DNA from: Eubacterium sp.
Lineage (GTDB): Bacteria; Bacillota; Clostridia; Lachnospirales; Lachnospiraceae
Direction of reading: 5' to 3'
DNA length: 59,717 nt
Assembly (NCBI GenBank): GCA_016292095.1
Contig: JAEFAB010000057.1
Span: forward strand, 1-59,717
Part shown: one piece after another, positions 8,538 to 16,902 of the stretch
Layout of the letters: each line of letters opens with the position of its first letter
How positions within the stretch are numbered: the stretch's first letter is position 1
The notes under the pieces: generated by a model
Databases searched by the model: none
Told to the model about the DNA's origin: nothing
Seen by the model: the letters and a program-made list of their open reading frames with translations, nothing else
Translations under genes and position numbers: made by a program

Positions 8538-10346
8538 ATGAACGAAACAATCACAAATAGAATTTCAAAATTACGTGACCTGATGTCTCAGCATAGCATC
8601 GATGCTTATCTCGTAGTTAGTGATGATTTTCACGCTTCAGAATATGTGAGCGACTATTTTAAAACAAGAGCCTATTTGTCCGGATTTACCGGTTCGGCAG
8701 GAAGCCTTTTGGTGATGAAGGATTGGGCAGGACTGTGGACGGATGGAAGATATTTCTTGCAGGCAGCGGATCAGTTAAAAGAAACCGGCATTGAACTGAT
8801 GAAGATGGGAGAGGATGGGGTTCCGACGGTTACGGATTATCTGGAGCAACATATTCCACATCACGGTGTGTTAGGCTTTGATGGGAGAACGATTCGTGTG
8901 AGCCTGTATCAATTAATGAAGGAAGCGTTGCAGGGAAAGAACGCCACCATCCAATCAGACCTTGATTTGGTGGGTGAACTATGGACAGATAGACCGGCTT
9001 TTCCAAAAGAAAAAGTTTGGGTTTTGGAGGAACAATATACAGGAGAATCAACAAAGGAAAAACTAAAGAATCTTAGAAAGACATTGGATGAGAAAAAGGC
9101 GGATGGAATGATTCTTGCCACACTAGATGATATTGCGTGGCTTTTTAACTTGAGAGGAAATGATATTTCCTATAACCCAGTCTTTTTGTCCTATGCCTAT
9201 ATCGGACAGCAATTAACAATCTTGTACCGTGATGAGGAAACCCTAACGGAAGAAGCGAAGAAGATGCTGAAAGAAAATAGTGTGGAAATCAGACCATACT
9301 TTCAGATTTACAAAGATGTGAAAGAAATTGAAAATGAAACCATCGTGGTAGATGAGCACGGAATCAATATTGCATTGAAGAATAGCTTTTCAAAAGATAC
9401 CACATTACTAAATGAGAAAAATCATACATTTTTAAAGAAAGCAATTAAAAATGAAACGGAGCAGCAGAATGAACGAAAAGCACATGTGTTGGACGGTATT
9501 GCTGTGACAAAGCTAATCTACTGGTTGAAGAAACAGCAGCAGGACGGAACGGTTACATCCTTAAAGGAAACAGACGTCTGTGAAAAACTGGAAGAATTGA
9601 GAAAGCAGGGACAAGGCTATCTGGGTCAAAGCTTTGCACCGATTGCGGCTACAGGTAAGAATGGAGCCATTGTTCATTATGAACCAATCAAGGGTGAGGA
9701 TGAGAATCTGGAAGAAAATAACTTTGTTCTGATGGATACCGGAGGACAATATTATTATGGAACCACGGATATTACCAGAACAGTGGCAATTGGAAAACTG
9801 ACGCAGCAGCAGAAGAGTCATTATACAGCGGTACTTCGAGGTCATATTCGTCTGGCAATGGCAAAGTTTAAATACGGAAGCACGGGAGCCAATCTGGATG
9901 TGCTTGCCAGAGGACCATTGTGGGATTTGGGGCTTGATTACAATCACGGAACCGGCCACGGCGTGGGATATCTGTTAAATGTTCATGAAGGACCGAACGG
10001 AATTCGAATGAAAGAGGCTGACCGCAGTGTGGGCGTGACATTGGAAGAGGGAATGATTACGTCGGATGAACCGGGACTCTATCTGGAAGGAAAATATGGA
10101 ATCCGTATTGAAAATATGATTCTGTGCAAGAAAGAGGAAAAGACGGAGATGGGTCAGTTCATGGGATTTGAAACACTGACGATGGTTCCTTATGAAAGAG
10201 AAGCAATTCTTCCGGAAATGTTGGAAAACAAGGAACTTGAGTGGCTGAATCAGTATCATAAGAGGGTGTTTGAACAAATCTCACAGTATTTGACAACTGA
10301 CGAACAGAAGTGGTTGAAAAGTCAGACAAACCCATTGAAAAAATAG
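8538..10346 (+). CDS. Xaa-Pro aminopeptidase (aminopeptidase P, M24B, long form)
   Basis: A 602-residue peptidase that removes an N-terminal residue ahead of proline. It has the three-domain long architecture (two creatinase-like N-terminal domains and a C-terminal pita-bread M24 domain) like eukaryotic APP1 rather than the 440-residue E. coli PepP. Metal-binding residues are visible: Asp400 and Asp411 in 'LMDTGGQYYYGTTDITRT', His474 in 'HGTGHGVGY', Glu in 'SDEPGLYLEG' and Glu in 'GIRIENM'. N-terminal landmarks are 'DAYLVVSDDFHASEYVSDYF' and 'LSGFTGSAGSLLV'. There is no signal peptide, so it is cytosolic. The longer in-frame start at 8472 lies in the promoter and has no ribosome site; AAGGAGG fits the ATG at 8538. 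It is transcribed alone. Confidence 0.93.
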   Translation: MNETITNRISKLRDLMSQHSIDAYLVVSDDFHASEYVSDYFKTRAYLSGFTGSAGSLLVMKDWAGLWTDGRYFLQAADQLKETGIELMKMGEDGVPTVTDYLEQHIPHHGVLGFDGRTIRVSLYQLMKEALQGKNATIQSDLDLVGELWTDRPAFPKEKVWVLEEQYTGESTKEKLKNLRKTLDEKKADGMILATLDDIAWLFNLRGNDISYNPVFLSYAYIGQQLTILYRDEETLTEEAKKMLKENSVEIRPYFQIYKDVKEIENETIVVDEHGINIALKNSFSKDTTLLNEKNHTFLKKAIKNETEQQNERKAHVLDGIAVTKLIYWLKKQQQDGTVTSLKETDVCEKLEELRKQGQGYLGQSFAPIAATGKNGAIVHYEPIKGEDENLEENNFVLMDTGGQYYYGTTDITRTVAIGKLTQQQKSHYTAVLRGHIRLAMAKFKYGSTGANLDVLARGPLWDLGLDYNHGTGHGVGYLLNVHEGPNGIRMKEADRSVGVTLEEGMITSDEPGLYLEGKYGIRIENMILCKKEEKTEMGQFMGFETLTMVPYEREAILPEMLENKELEWLNQYHKRVFEQISQYLTTDEQKWLKSQTNPLKK

Positions 10347-10403
10347 GAATGCCAATCAGAGAATTAGCACAATGATGAATAGGTAACCTCCATGAAAAAA
10401 GCA

Positions 10404-10431
10404 TTGAAATTATGCGTTCTTGTGGTATAAT
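10404..10431 (+). promoter_or_regulatory. Promoter of the SCIFF operon (extended -10)
   Basis: TTGAAA, a 16-base spacer, and a consensus TATAAT preceded by TG one base upstream (TGG-TATAAT, extended -10). It lies 55 bases before the SCIFF start. Confidence 0.75.
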
Positions 10432-10486
10432 ATTCTAAGAATTGTGCGTTTCTGCGCATATGGATAAAAGTATTGGAGGAAATATG

Positions 10487-10627
10487 ATGAAACATATTAA
10501 GACTTTAACAGGAAAAACATTAAAGGAAAGCATGAAGAAAGGTGGATGTGGCGAATGCCAGACATCATGCCAGTCAGCATGTAAGACTTCTTGTACAGTT
10601 GGAAACCAGACTTGCGAGAATAAATAA
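10487..10627 (+). CDS. scfA: SCIFF ranthipeptide precursor (six-cysteine peptide)
   Basis: The 46-residue peptide 'MKHIKTLTGKTLKESMKKGG' continues into a Cys-rich core with Cys at 21, 24, 28, 32, 36 and 43, the arrangement that defines SCIFF (six cysteines in about forty-five residues). It is a ribosomally made peptide; the maturase encoded next links cysteine sulfur to a backbone carbon of a nearby residue, making a ranthipeptide. In clostridia these peptides have been linked to population-density and metabolic control. Two adjacent ATG codons exist; GGAGGA is 6 bases from the second and only 3 from the first, so I choose 10487, which also gives the usual length. A longer frame from 10442 is unlikely. 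Confidence 0.95.
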   Translation: MKHIKTLTGKTLKESMKKGGCGECQTSCQSACKTSCTVGNQTCENK

Positions 10628-10650
10628 TTAATTTCATAGAAATTTATTCC

Positions 10651-10682
10651 TATAACAGAGCCGAATTATCGACTCTGTTATA
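10651..10682 (+). terminator. Hairpin between scfA and scfB (weak terminator or attenuator)
   Basis: TATAACAGAG pairs perfectly with CTCTGTTATA across a 12-base loop, with no good T run after it. It probably lets only part of transcription pass, or protects the precursor mRNA, so that peptide exceeds enzyme. Confidence 0.6.
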
Positions 10683-10721
10683 GTGCGTTTAAAAACTTAA
10701 TAATGTTAGGAGGAAATCACA

Positions 10722-12080
10722 GTGATTCATCAATATAAAAGCAATGGGTATAACATTGTCATGGATGTGGAAAGCGGTGCTGTTCATGTTGTGGATGATG
10801 TAACTTATGATGTAATTGCTTTGTATGAGAAATCTTCTGCTTCGGAAATTGAGGAGCAGTTAAAGGATCAGTATCCGGTGGATGCGATTCGAGAATCAAT
10901 GAAAGAGGTTGAAGAATTAAAAAATGATGGTCAGCTGTTTACAGAAGATATCTACCAGCCGTACATTGAGGAATTTCAGGACAAGAGACAGACGGTTGTA
11001 AAGGCGTTGTGTCTTCACATTGCTCATGATTGCAACCTTGCCTGCAAGTATTGCTTTGCAGAAGAAGGAGAGTATCATGGCAGACGTGCCCTGATGAGTT
11101 TTGAGGTTGGTAAGAAAGCTCTTGATTTTCTTGTGAAAAATTCCGGAAACCGTGTGAACCTGGAGGTAGACTTTTTTGGCGGAGAGCCGTTGATGAACTG
11201 GGAGGTTGTAAAACAGCTGGTTGCCTACGGTCGTAGCCTGGAAGAAGCGAATAATAAAAAATTCCGTTTTACATTGACCACAAACGGTGTTTTGCTCAAT
11301 GATGAAATTATGGAATTTTTAAATAAAGAAATGTCCAATGTTGTAATTAGTCTGGACGGAAGAAAGGAAGTCAACGATCGAATGAGACCGTTCCGTAACG
11401 GAAAGGGAAGTTACGATTTGATTGTTCCGAAGTTCCAGAAACTTGCGGAGAGCAGAAACCAGATGAATTATTACATCCGTGGTACATTCACAAGAAATAA
11501 TTTGGATTTCTCCGAAGATGTAAAGCATTTTGCAGATTTGGGATTTAAACAGATGTCCATTGAACCGGTTGTAGGACCGGATGATGATCCGTATTCCATT
11601 CGTGAGGAAGATCTTCCTCAGATTTTAGAGGAATATGACAAACTGGCATTGGAGTATATCAAACGTGAAAAGGAAGGACGTGGATTTAACTTCTTCCATT
11701 TTATGATTGATTTACAGCAGGGACCTTGTGTGTACAAGCGTCTGTCCGGTTGTGGATCCGGAACAGAATACCTGGCGGTAACACCGTGGGGGGATTTGTA
11801 TCCGTGTCATCAGTTTGTTGGAAACGAAGAATTTCTGTTAGGTAATGTGGATGAAGGCATTACAAAACCGGAGATTGTGAAAGAGTTTGGTTGCTGTAAC
11901 GTGTACACGAAAGAAAAGTGTAAGAACTGTTTTGCCAGATTCTATTGTAGCGGCGGTTGTGCAGCAAATTCTTATAACTTCCATGGAAACATCAATGATG
12001 CTTATGAAGTGGGATGTGAAATGGAACGAAAGAGAGTGGAATGCTCAATTATGATTAAAGCGGCGTTGGCCGATGAATGA
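10722..12080 (+). CDS. scfB: SCIFF maturase, radical SAM/SPASM thioether-forming enzyme
   Basis: The 452-residue enzyme carries the radical SAM motif CxxxCxxC at Cys104, Cys108 and Cys111 ('CNLACKYCF'), the 'FFGGEPLMNW' SAM-binding motif, and a C-terminal SPASM/twitch-type set of auxiliary cluster cysteines ('LYPCHQF', 'FGCCNVYTKEKCKNCFARFY', 'CSGGCAAN'). Residues 1-80 fit a peptide-recognition (RRE-like) domain that holds the precursor. It uses SAM to make thioether bonds in the SCIFF peptide encoded 94 bases upstream. Its length matches the CteB/Tte1186 group. The ATG is used with TTAGGAGG upstream. The downstream secDF gene is only 56 bases away, with no terminator between. Confidence 0.95.
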   Translation: MIHQYKSNGYNIVMDVESGAVHVVDDVTYDVIALYEKSSASEIEEQLKDQYPVDAIRESMKEVEELKNDGQLFTEDIYQPYIEEFQDKRQTVVKALCLHIAHDCNLACKYCFAEEGEYHGRRALMSFEVGKKALDFLVKNSGNRVNLEVDFFGGEPLMNWEVVKQLVAYGRSLEEANNKKFRFTLTTNGVLLNDEIMEFLNKEMSNVVISLDGRKEVNDRMRPFRNGKGSYDLIVPKFQKLAESRNQMNYYIRGTFTRNNLDFSEDVKHFADLGFKQMSIEPVVGPDDDPYSIREEDLPQILEEYDKLALEYIKREKEGRGFNFFHFMIDLQQGPCVYKRLSGCGSGTEYLAVTPWGDLYPCHQFVGNEEFLLGNVDEGITKPEIVKEFGCCNVYTKEKCKNCFARFYCSGGCAANSYNFHGNINDAYEVGCEMERKRVECSIMIKAALADE

Positions 12081-12136
12081 CAGCCGGAGGAGACGGCGAT
12101 ATAAAATAAGTCGATGGACTTAGAAAGAGGTTAGAA

Positions 12137-14392
12137 ATGAAGTTTAAAACAATTAGTAAGGCAAAAAGTATTTCATTATTTGTTTTATGTATGGTACTTG
12201 TTGTCGTAGCAGGTGCAATTGTAATGTGGGGAATCCCTAAAAACTGGAAAGGTATCGGGGACAGAGGTAAAGCTGCCTACATCACACAGGGATTGGACTT
12301 AAAGGGTGGTACAAGTATTACTTATGAAGTAGAAAAAGGTGCCAGCCAGAGTGATATTGCTGATACAAGAGCAAAGTTAGAAAAGAGAGTTCAGAGCAAA
12401 TTCAGTTCTGAAGCTACAGCATACAGAGAAGGTGAAGACAGAATTACTGTTGATATCCCTGGTGCATATGATGCTGGTAAGGCTATCAAAGAATTAGGTA
12501 AGCCTGGTAAAATGTACTTCACTACAAAGGCTGAAGATGGTTATGAACCTACAGAAGAAGAATTAAAGAACGAAGACTATATTAAATTTGAAGATGCTTA
12601 CTATAAAGTATGGCTTACAGGTGACGAAGTTGCAGAAGCAAAAGGTCAGTCATACACAGATCCGGATACACAGCAGTTAAAGAATGTAGTAGCAATTACA
12701 TTTACAGAATCAGGTAAGACAAAGTTCGGTGAAATGACATCTGCAAATGTTGGAAGCCAGAACTATGTTATCTACAATGATAGTGTAATTACAGCTCCTA
12801 AAATCGATGAAGCTATCCTTGGTGGTTCTTGTGAAATTTCAGGAAGTTTCAAAACAATTAGCGAAGCAAACGAATTAGCAACAAACATCCGTATCGGTGG
12901 ATTAAAGGCTTCTATTAAAGAATTAAGCCATAGCGTACAGAGTGCTCAGCTTGGTAATGATGCCTTATCAAAGAGTTTGAAAGCCGGATTAATCGGTTTC
13001 ATCATTATCTGCATTTTCTTACTATTCGTTTACAGAATTCCGGGACTTGCAGCTGCATTATCATTAGTTGCATATGTAGAAATGATGCTCCTTGCATTAA
13101 ACGGATTTGATTTAACATTAACACTTCCTGGTATCGCAGGTATTATCCTTGATATCGGTATGGCGGTGGATGCCAACGTTATTATTTACGCACGTATCCG
13201 AGAAGAAATTGCGGCAGGACGTCAGGTTCAGAACGCTATTTACACAGGTTTCAAGAAAGCTACATCAGCAATTGTGGATGGTAACATCACAACATTAATT
13301 GCTGCATTAGTACTTCTTTGGAGAGGTTCAGGTACTGTGCAGGGATTCGCAACAACACTTGCAATCGGTATTTTAGTACAGTTATTCGCATCCCTCGTTA
13401 TTTCAAGAGCTTTCGTTTGGTTACTTTACTACATGGGATTCCAGAAGGAAGCGTTCTACGGAAAAGAAAAAGTCAGAAAGACAATCGAATTTGTACAGAA
13501 GAAAGCAATTTTATTTGCAGTTTCAATCGCAGTAATCGCAATCGGATTAATCTCAATTGCATTCAATGCTTCAAAGGGTGATCCGTTTGATTACAGTATC
13601 GAATTCAAGGGTGGTATTTCCATCGACGTTGAATTTGAAAAAGAATATAACGTTGATTATTTCAACGATTCCATTAAGCCTGAACTTGAAAAAATCTTGA
13701 ATACAACAGATATTCAGGGACAGCAGGATACAAACAACAAGAAGATGTTCAAGATTAAGACAAGATCATTGTCTGAAGAAGAATTTACAAAGGTTAAAGA
13801 AGCTTTAATTAAGAATCATAAGGCAGTAGATAAAGAACAGAACTTTGGTAATACAGAAATTTCCGATACAATCAGTTCTGAAATGAGAAGAGATGCGGTA
13901 ATCGCTACAATCATTGCTACAATTTGTATGTTGATTTACATCTGGATCCGTTTCAAGAACATCCAGTTCGCTTTAGCAGCCGTAGTTGCTTTAGTACATG
14001 ACGTATTAGTTGTAGTTGGTTTCTATGGTATTTCAAGAGTTACTGTTGGTACAACATTCATTGCCTGTCTGTTGACCATTGTCGGTTACTCAATCAACGC
14101 GACCATCGTAATCTTCGACAGAATTCGTGAAAACAGAGCTTCTATGAAGCGTGGAGACGAATTAATCGATGTTGTAAACGCAAGTATTACACAGACATTA
14201 ACAAGAAGTATCTACACAACATTAACAACATTCGTAATGATCTTCATGATCTTCATCATGGGTGTTTCTTCAATCAGAGAATTCACATTACCATTGATGG
14301 TAGGTATTATTGCAGGTATGTATTCTTCAGTTTGCGTAACAGGTTCATTATGGTATGTAATGAAAAAAGGCTCTGAAAAGAAAGCAGAATAG
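12137..14392 (+). CDS. secDF: Fused protein-export membrane protein SecDF
   Basis: A 751-residue fusion of SecD (about residues 1-430) and SecF (about 450-751), which together use the proton gradient to help pull proteins through SecYEG. It shows the SecD start with one membrane helix and 'GLDLKGGTSITYEV', a P1 ectodomain ending 'ATNIRIGGLKASIKEL', the five-helix block with 'LPGIAGIILDIGMAVDANVI', a second single helix with 'FKGGISIDVEFEKEYN', and the SecF block with 'VGYSINATIVIFDRIRENR'. Twelve membrane segments are expected. It uses strongly preferred codons, so expression is probably high. Spacing suggests read-through from scfB, though own promoters cannot be excluded. Confidence 0.96.
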   Translation: MKFKTISKAKSISLFVLCMVLVVVAGAIVMWGIPKNWKGIGDRGKAAYITQGLDLKGGTSITYEVEKGASQSDIADTRAKLEKRVQSKFSSEATAYREGEDRITVDIPGAYDAGKAIKELGKPGKMYFTTKAEDGYEPTEEELKNEDYIKFEDAYYKVWLTGDEVAEAKGQSYTDPDTQQLKNVVAITFTESGKTKFGEMTSANVGSQNYVIYNDSVITAPKIDEAILGGSCEISGSFKTISEANELATNIRIGGLKASIKELSHSVQSAQLGNDALSKSLKAGLIGFIIICIFLLFVYRIPGLAAALSLVAYVEMMLLALNGFDLTLTLPGIAGIILDIGMAVDANVIIYARIREEIAAGRQVQNAIYTGFKKATSAIVDGNITTLIAALVLLWRGSGTVQGFATTLAIGILVQLFASLVISRAFVWLLYYMGFQKEAFYGKEKVRKTIEFVQKKAILFAVSIAVIAIGLISIAFNASKGDPFDYSIEFKGGISIDVEFEKEYNVDYFNDSIKPELEKILNTTDIQGQQDTNNKKMFKIKTRSLSEEEFTKVKEALIKNHKAVDKEQNFGNTEISDTISSEMRRDAVIATIIATICMLIYIWIRFKNIQFALAAVVALVHDVLVVVGFYGISRVTVGTTFIACLLTIVGYSINATIVIFDRIRENRASMKRGDELIDVVNASITQTLTRSIYTTLTTFVMIFMIFIMGVSSIREFTLPLMVGIIAGMYSSVCVTGSLWYVMKKGSEKKAE

Positions 14393-14421
14393 TAATAAAA
14401 AAGATATGATGATATAAACAG

Positions 14422-14449
14422 CAGCCCCCTGCCGATTGGCAGAGGGCTG
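14422..14449 (+). terminator. GC-rich hairpin after secDF without T tract
   Basis: CAGCCCCCTGCC pairs with GGCAGAGGGCTG (one mismatch) around a GATT loop. Only two T follow, so it may be a partial terminator or a 3'-end stabiliser before recJ. Confidence 0.5.
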
Positions 14450-14475
14450 TTCAACATAAGGTGGGATAAAACAAG

Positions 14476-16230
14476 ATGAATGAACGATGGTATCTACAGA
14501 CAAAAAGGGCAGATTTTAATGAAATCGGCAAAAAATTTCATATCAGTCCTATTGTGGCAAGAATTATCAGAAACAGAGATATTGAAGGGGATGAGGCAAT
14601 CCAAAATTTCCTATATCCGGATATTTCTTCCCTTAGCTCTCCATGGCTTTTTAAGGATATGGATAAGGCGGTGGATCTCATCAATATCAAGATTAATTCC
14701 CAACAGAAAATCCGTATTATCTGCGACTATGATGTGGATGGGATTTGTTCCGGTTACATGCTGTTGCGTGCTTTTCGCAAGATGGGAGCAATCGTAGATT
14801 TGGTGGTACCACACCGAATCGACGACGGGTACGGAATTAATGAACGGCTGATTCAGAAGGCCTTTGAAGATGGAATTGATACCATTGTAACCTGTGATAA
14901 CGGGATTGCCGCTTTGAAACCCGTAGAAGAGGCAAAGAAACTGGGAATGACCGTAATTATAACGGACCATCATGAAGTACCTTTTGAAGAATTACAAGGG
15001 GAAATTCATTATATTCTCCCGCCGGCAGATGCTATTATTAACCACAAGCAGGCGGATTGTGATTATCCCTTTAAGGAACTGTGTGGTGCTATGGTGGCTT
15101 ACCAGTTGATTCGAGGAATCTATGAAAACCGTGGTGAATCTCCGGAAGCAGTCAAGGAATTACTTCCCTACGGTGCCATTGCTACCGTGTGTGATGTAAT
15201 GGATTTGACGGGAGAAAACCGTGCCATCGTAAAATATGGTATAATGAAACTAAATAAGATTAAAGATATGGGAATACAAGCGTTGATTCGTGCCTGCAAA
15301 CTGCAGACCGCAACCATTTCTCCCTATCATTTAGGCTTTGTTATTGGACCTTGCTTAAATGCCAGCGGACGACTGGATACGGCAAGAAAAGCCATTGAGC
15401 TGCTGGATGCAACGGATTTGCAGAAGGCGGATGCATTGGCAGAAGAAATTGTTCAGTTGAACAATGAGAGAAAAGAAATGACGGAACATTACCGATTGGA
15501 AGCGGTGCGACAGGCAGAACACTGTGAGGACCGGGTATTGGTTTTGTATTTTCCGGAATGTCATGAAAGCATCGCCGGAATTATTGCTGGTAAAGTGCGT
15601 GAGGCATTTAATAAACCTACATTTATTCTGACGGATGGTGAAAAGGGAGTGAAAGGCTCCGGAAGATCCATTGAAGAATACAATATGTATGAGAAGTTGA
15701 CTGAGGTCAAAGACCTGCTAACAAAGTTTGGTGGCCATAAAATGGCGGCAGGGGTTTCTTTGGAAAAAGAAAATGTAGAAATATTCAGAAAAAAATTAAA
15801 TGAAAATTGTAATTTATCCGAAGATGACTTATATTTAAAGGTATGGATAGATATGCAATTGCCTTTTGAATACGTTACAATTCCTTTGGTAGAGGAATTG
15901 AAATGTTTGGAACCTTTTGGAAAAGGAAACAGCAAACCGGTCTTTGCAGAAAAGGATTTACAGGTGGTACATTTGAAAATCCGTGGAGCAAAGGGGAATG
16001 TGATTTCACTTTTTCTGGAAGATGCAGGGCATAACAGAATGGAAGCAGTCCTGTTTCAACGAACCGACCAGTTTTTGGCATTCTTAAAAGAGCGGTTCGG
16101 ACAGGAAGAAATAGAGAAAGCAATGACAGGAAGAAAAAACAAAATCCGGTTTATGGCAACTTTTTATCCCACAATCAATGAATTTCAGGGCGTGCGGAAA
16201 TTGCAATTGGTACTGGACCGATTTTGTTAA
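14476..16230 (+). CDS. recJ: Single-stranded-DNA-specific exonuclease RecJ
   Basis: A 584-residue DHH-family 5'-3' exonuclease acting in recombination and mismatch repair. Motifs: 'IRIICDYDVDGICSGYMLL' near residues 78-97, 'VTCDNGIAA', 'VIITDHHEVP' (DHH at about 163-165), 'GAIATVCDVMDL', and in DHHA1 'IAGIIAGKVREAFNKPTFIL' and 'GSGRSI...FGGHKMAAG'. The C-terminal OB-like region ends 'FQGVRKLQLVL'. The protein is complete and of the usual length for compact Firmicutes RecJ. It is followed by apt and the (p)ppGpp synthetase, the common Gram-positive order recJ-apt-relA, and is probably co-transcribed with them. Confidence 0.95.
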   Translation: MNERWYLQTKRADFNEIGKKFHISPIVARIIRNRDIEGDEAIQNFLYPDISSLSSPWLFKDMDKAVDLINIKINSQQKIRIICDYDVDGICSGYMLLRAFRKMGAIVDLVVPHRIDDGYGINERLIQKAFEDGIDTIVTCDNGIAALKPVEEAKKLGMTVIITDHHEVPFEELQGEIHYILPPADAIINHKQADCDYPFKELCGAMVAYQLIRGIYENRGESPEAVKELLPYGAIATVCDVMDLTGENRAIVKYGIMKLNKIKDMGIQALIRACKLQTATISPYHLGFVIGPCLNASGRLDTARKAIELLDATDLQKADALAEEIVQLNNERKEMTEHYRLEAVRQAEHCEDRVLVLYFPECHESIAGIIAGKVREAFNKPTFILTDGEKGVKGSGRSIEEYNMYEKLTEVKDLLTKFGGHKMAAGVSLEKENVEIFRKKLNENCNLSEDDLYLKVWIDMQLPFEYVTIPLVEELKCLEPFGKGNSKPVFAEKDLQVVHLKIRGAKGNVISLFLEDAGHNRMEAVLFQRTDQFLAFLKERFGQEEIEKAMTGRKNKIRFMATFYPTINEFQGVRKLQLVLDRFC

Positions 16231-16258
16231 GAGACCGATGAAATATGGAGGAATAAGA

Positions 16259-16834
16259 ATGAACGAAGCTTTAAAACTCAGTAATGAGAAGAGAATAGAA
16301 TTGGCAGAGAAGGTGGACTCCTATGTGAGAAGTATTCCGGATTTTCCGGAACCTGGAATTATATTCAGAGATATTACAACAGTAACCCAGGATGCAGACG
16401 GTTTACAGACTGCTATTGACTCTATGGAACAGTTGATTGAATGGATGAAAGAGGACATTGATGTGATTGTTGGACTAGAATCCAGAGGCTTTATTTTCGG
16501 AATGCCAATTGCAAGAGATTTGAAAAAAAGCTTTGTTCCGGTTCGTAAGAAAGGAAAACTTCCTTGCGATACGATTGGACAGAAATATGACTTGGAATAT
16601 GGTCAGGCAGAAATTGAAATGCATATTGATTCAATTAAGCCGGGACAGAAGGTATTGATTGTAGATGATTTGATTGCTACCGGAGGTACTATTGAGGCTG
16701 CAATTAAGTTGATTGAACAGCTTGGCGGCGAAGTAGTTGGATGTCTGTTCTTATTAGAATTGGCAGGATTAAACGGCAGAGAAAAACTGAAAGGTTACTA
16801 TGTTGAATCTGTGGTAACTTATGAAGGAAAGTAG
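16259..16834 (+). CDS. apt: Adenine phosphoribosyltransferase
   Basis: This enzyme makes AMP from adenine and PRPP. The 191-residue protein has the Apt opening 'IPDFPEPGIIFRDITTV', 'DVIVGLESRGFIFGMPIA', 'FVPVRKKGKLP', and the PRPP site 'VLIVDDLIATGGTIEAA'. About 17 residues precede the usual start of the family, and that extension 'MNEALKLSNEKRIELAEKV' is supported by ATGGAGGAA 6 bases before the ATG. An in-frame start at 16178 would overlap recJ and has no ribosome site. Coupling with the alarmone synthetase downstream puts purine salvage beside the stringent response, as in many Gram-positives. Confidence 0.96.
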   Translation: MNEALKLSNEKRIELAEKVDSYVRSIPDFPEPGIIFRDITTVTQDADGLQTAIDSMEQLIEWMKEDIDVIVGLESRGFIFGMPIARDLKKSFVPVRKKGKLPCDTIGQKYDLEYGQAEIEMHIDSIKPGQKVLIVDDLIATGGTIEAAIKLIEQLGGEVVGCLFLLELAGLNGREKLKGYYVESVVTYEGK

Positions 16835-16902
16835 CACAGTAGCGGGGTAAGAGACACTCGGGAAAACAGACAGTTGAGAAAAAGAGGAAGCAGGTGTTGA
16901 CT

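Noticed and set aside
9561..9959. 132-residue minus-strand frame inside the aminopeptidase gene
   Set aside because: It is a shadow of a conserved coding region, with no ribosome site or recognisable motif.
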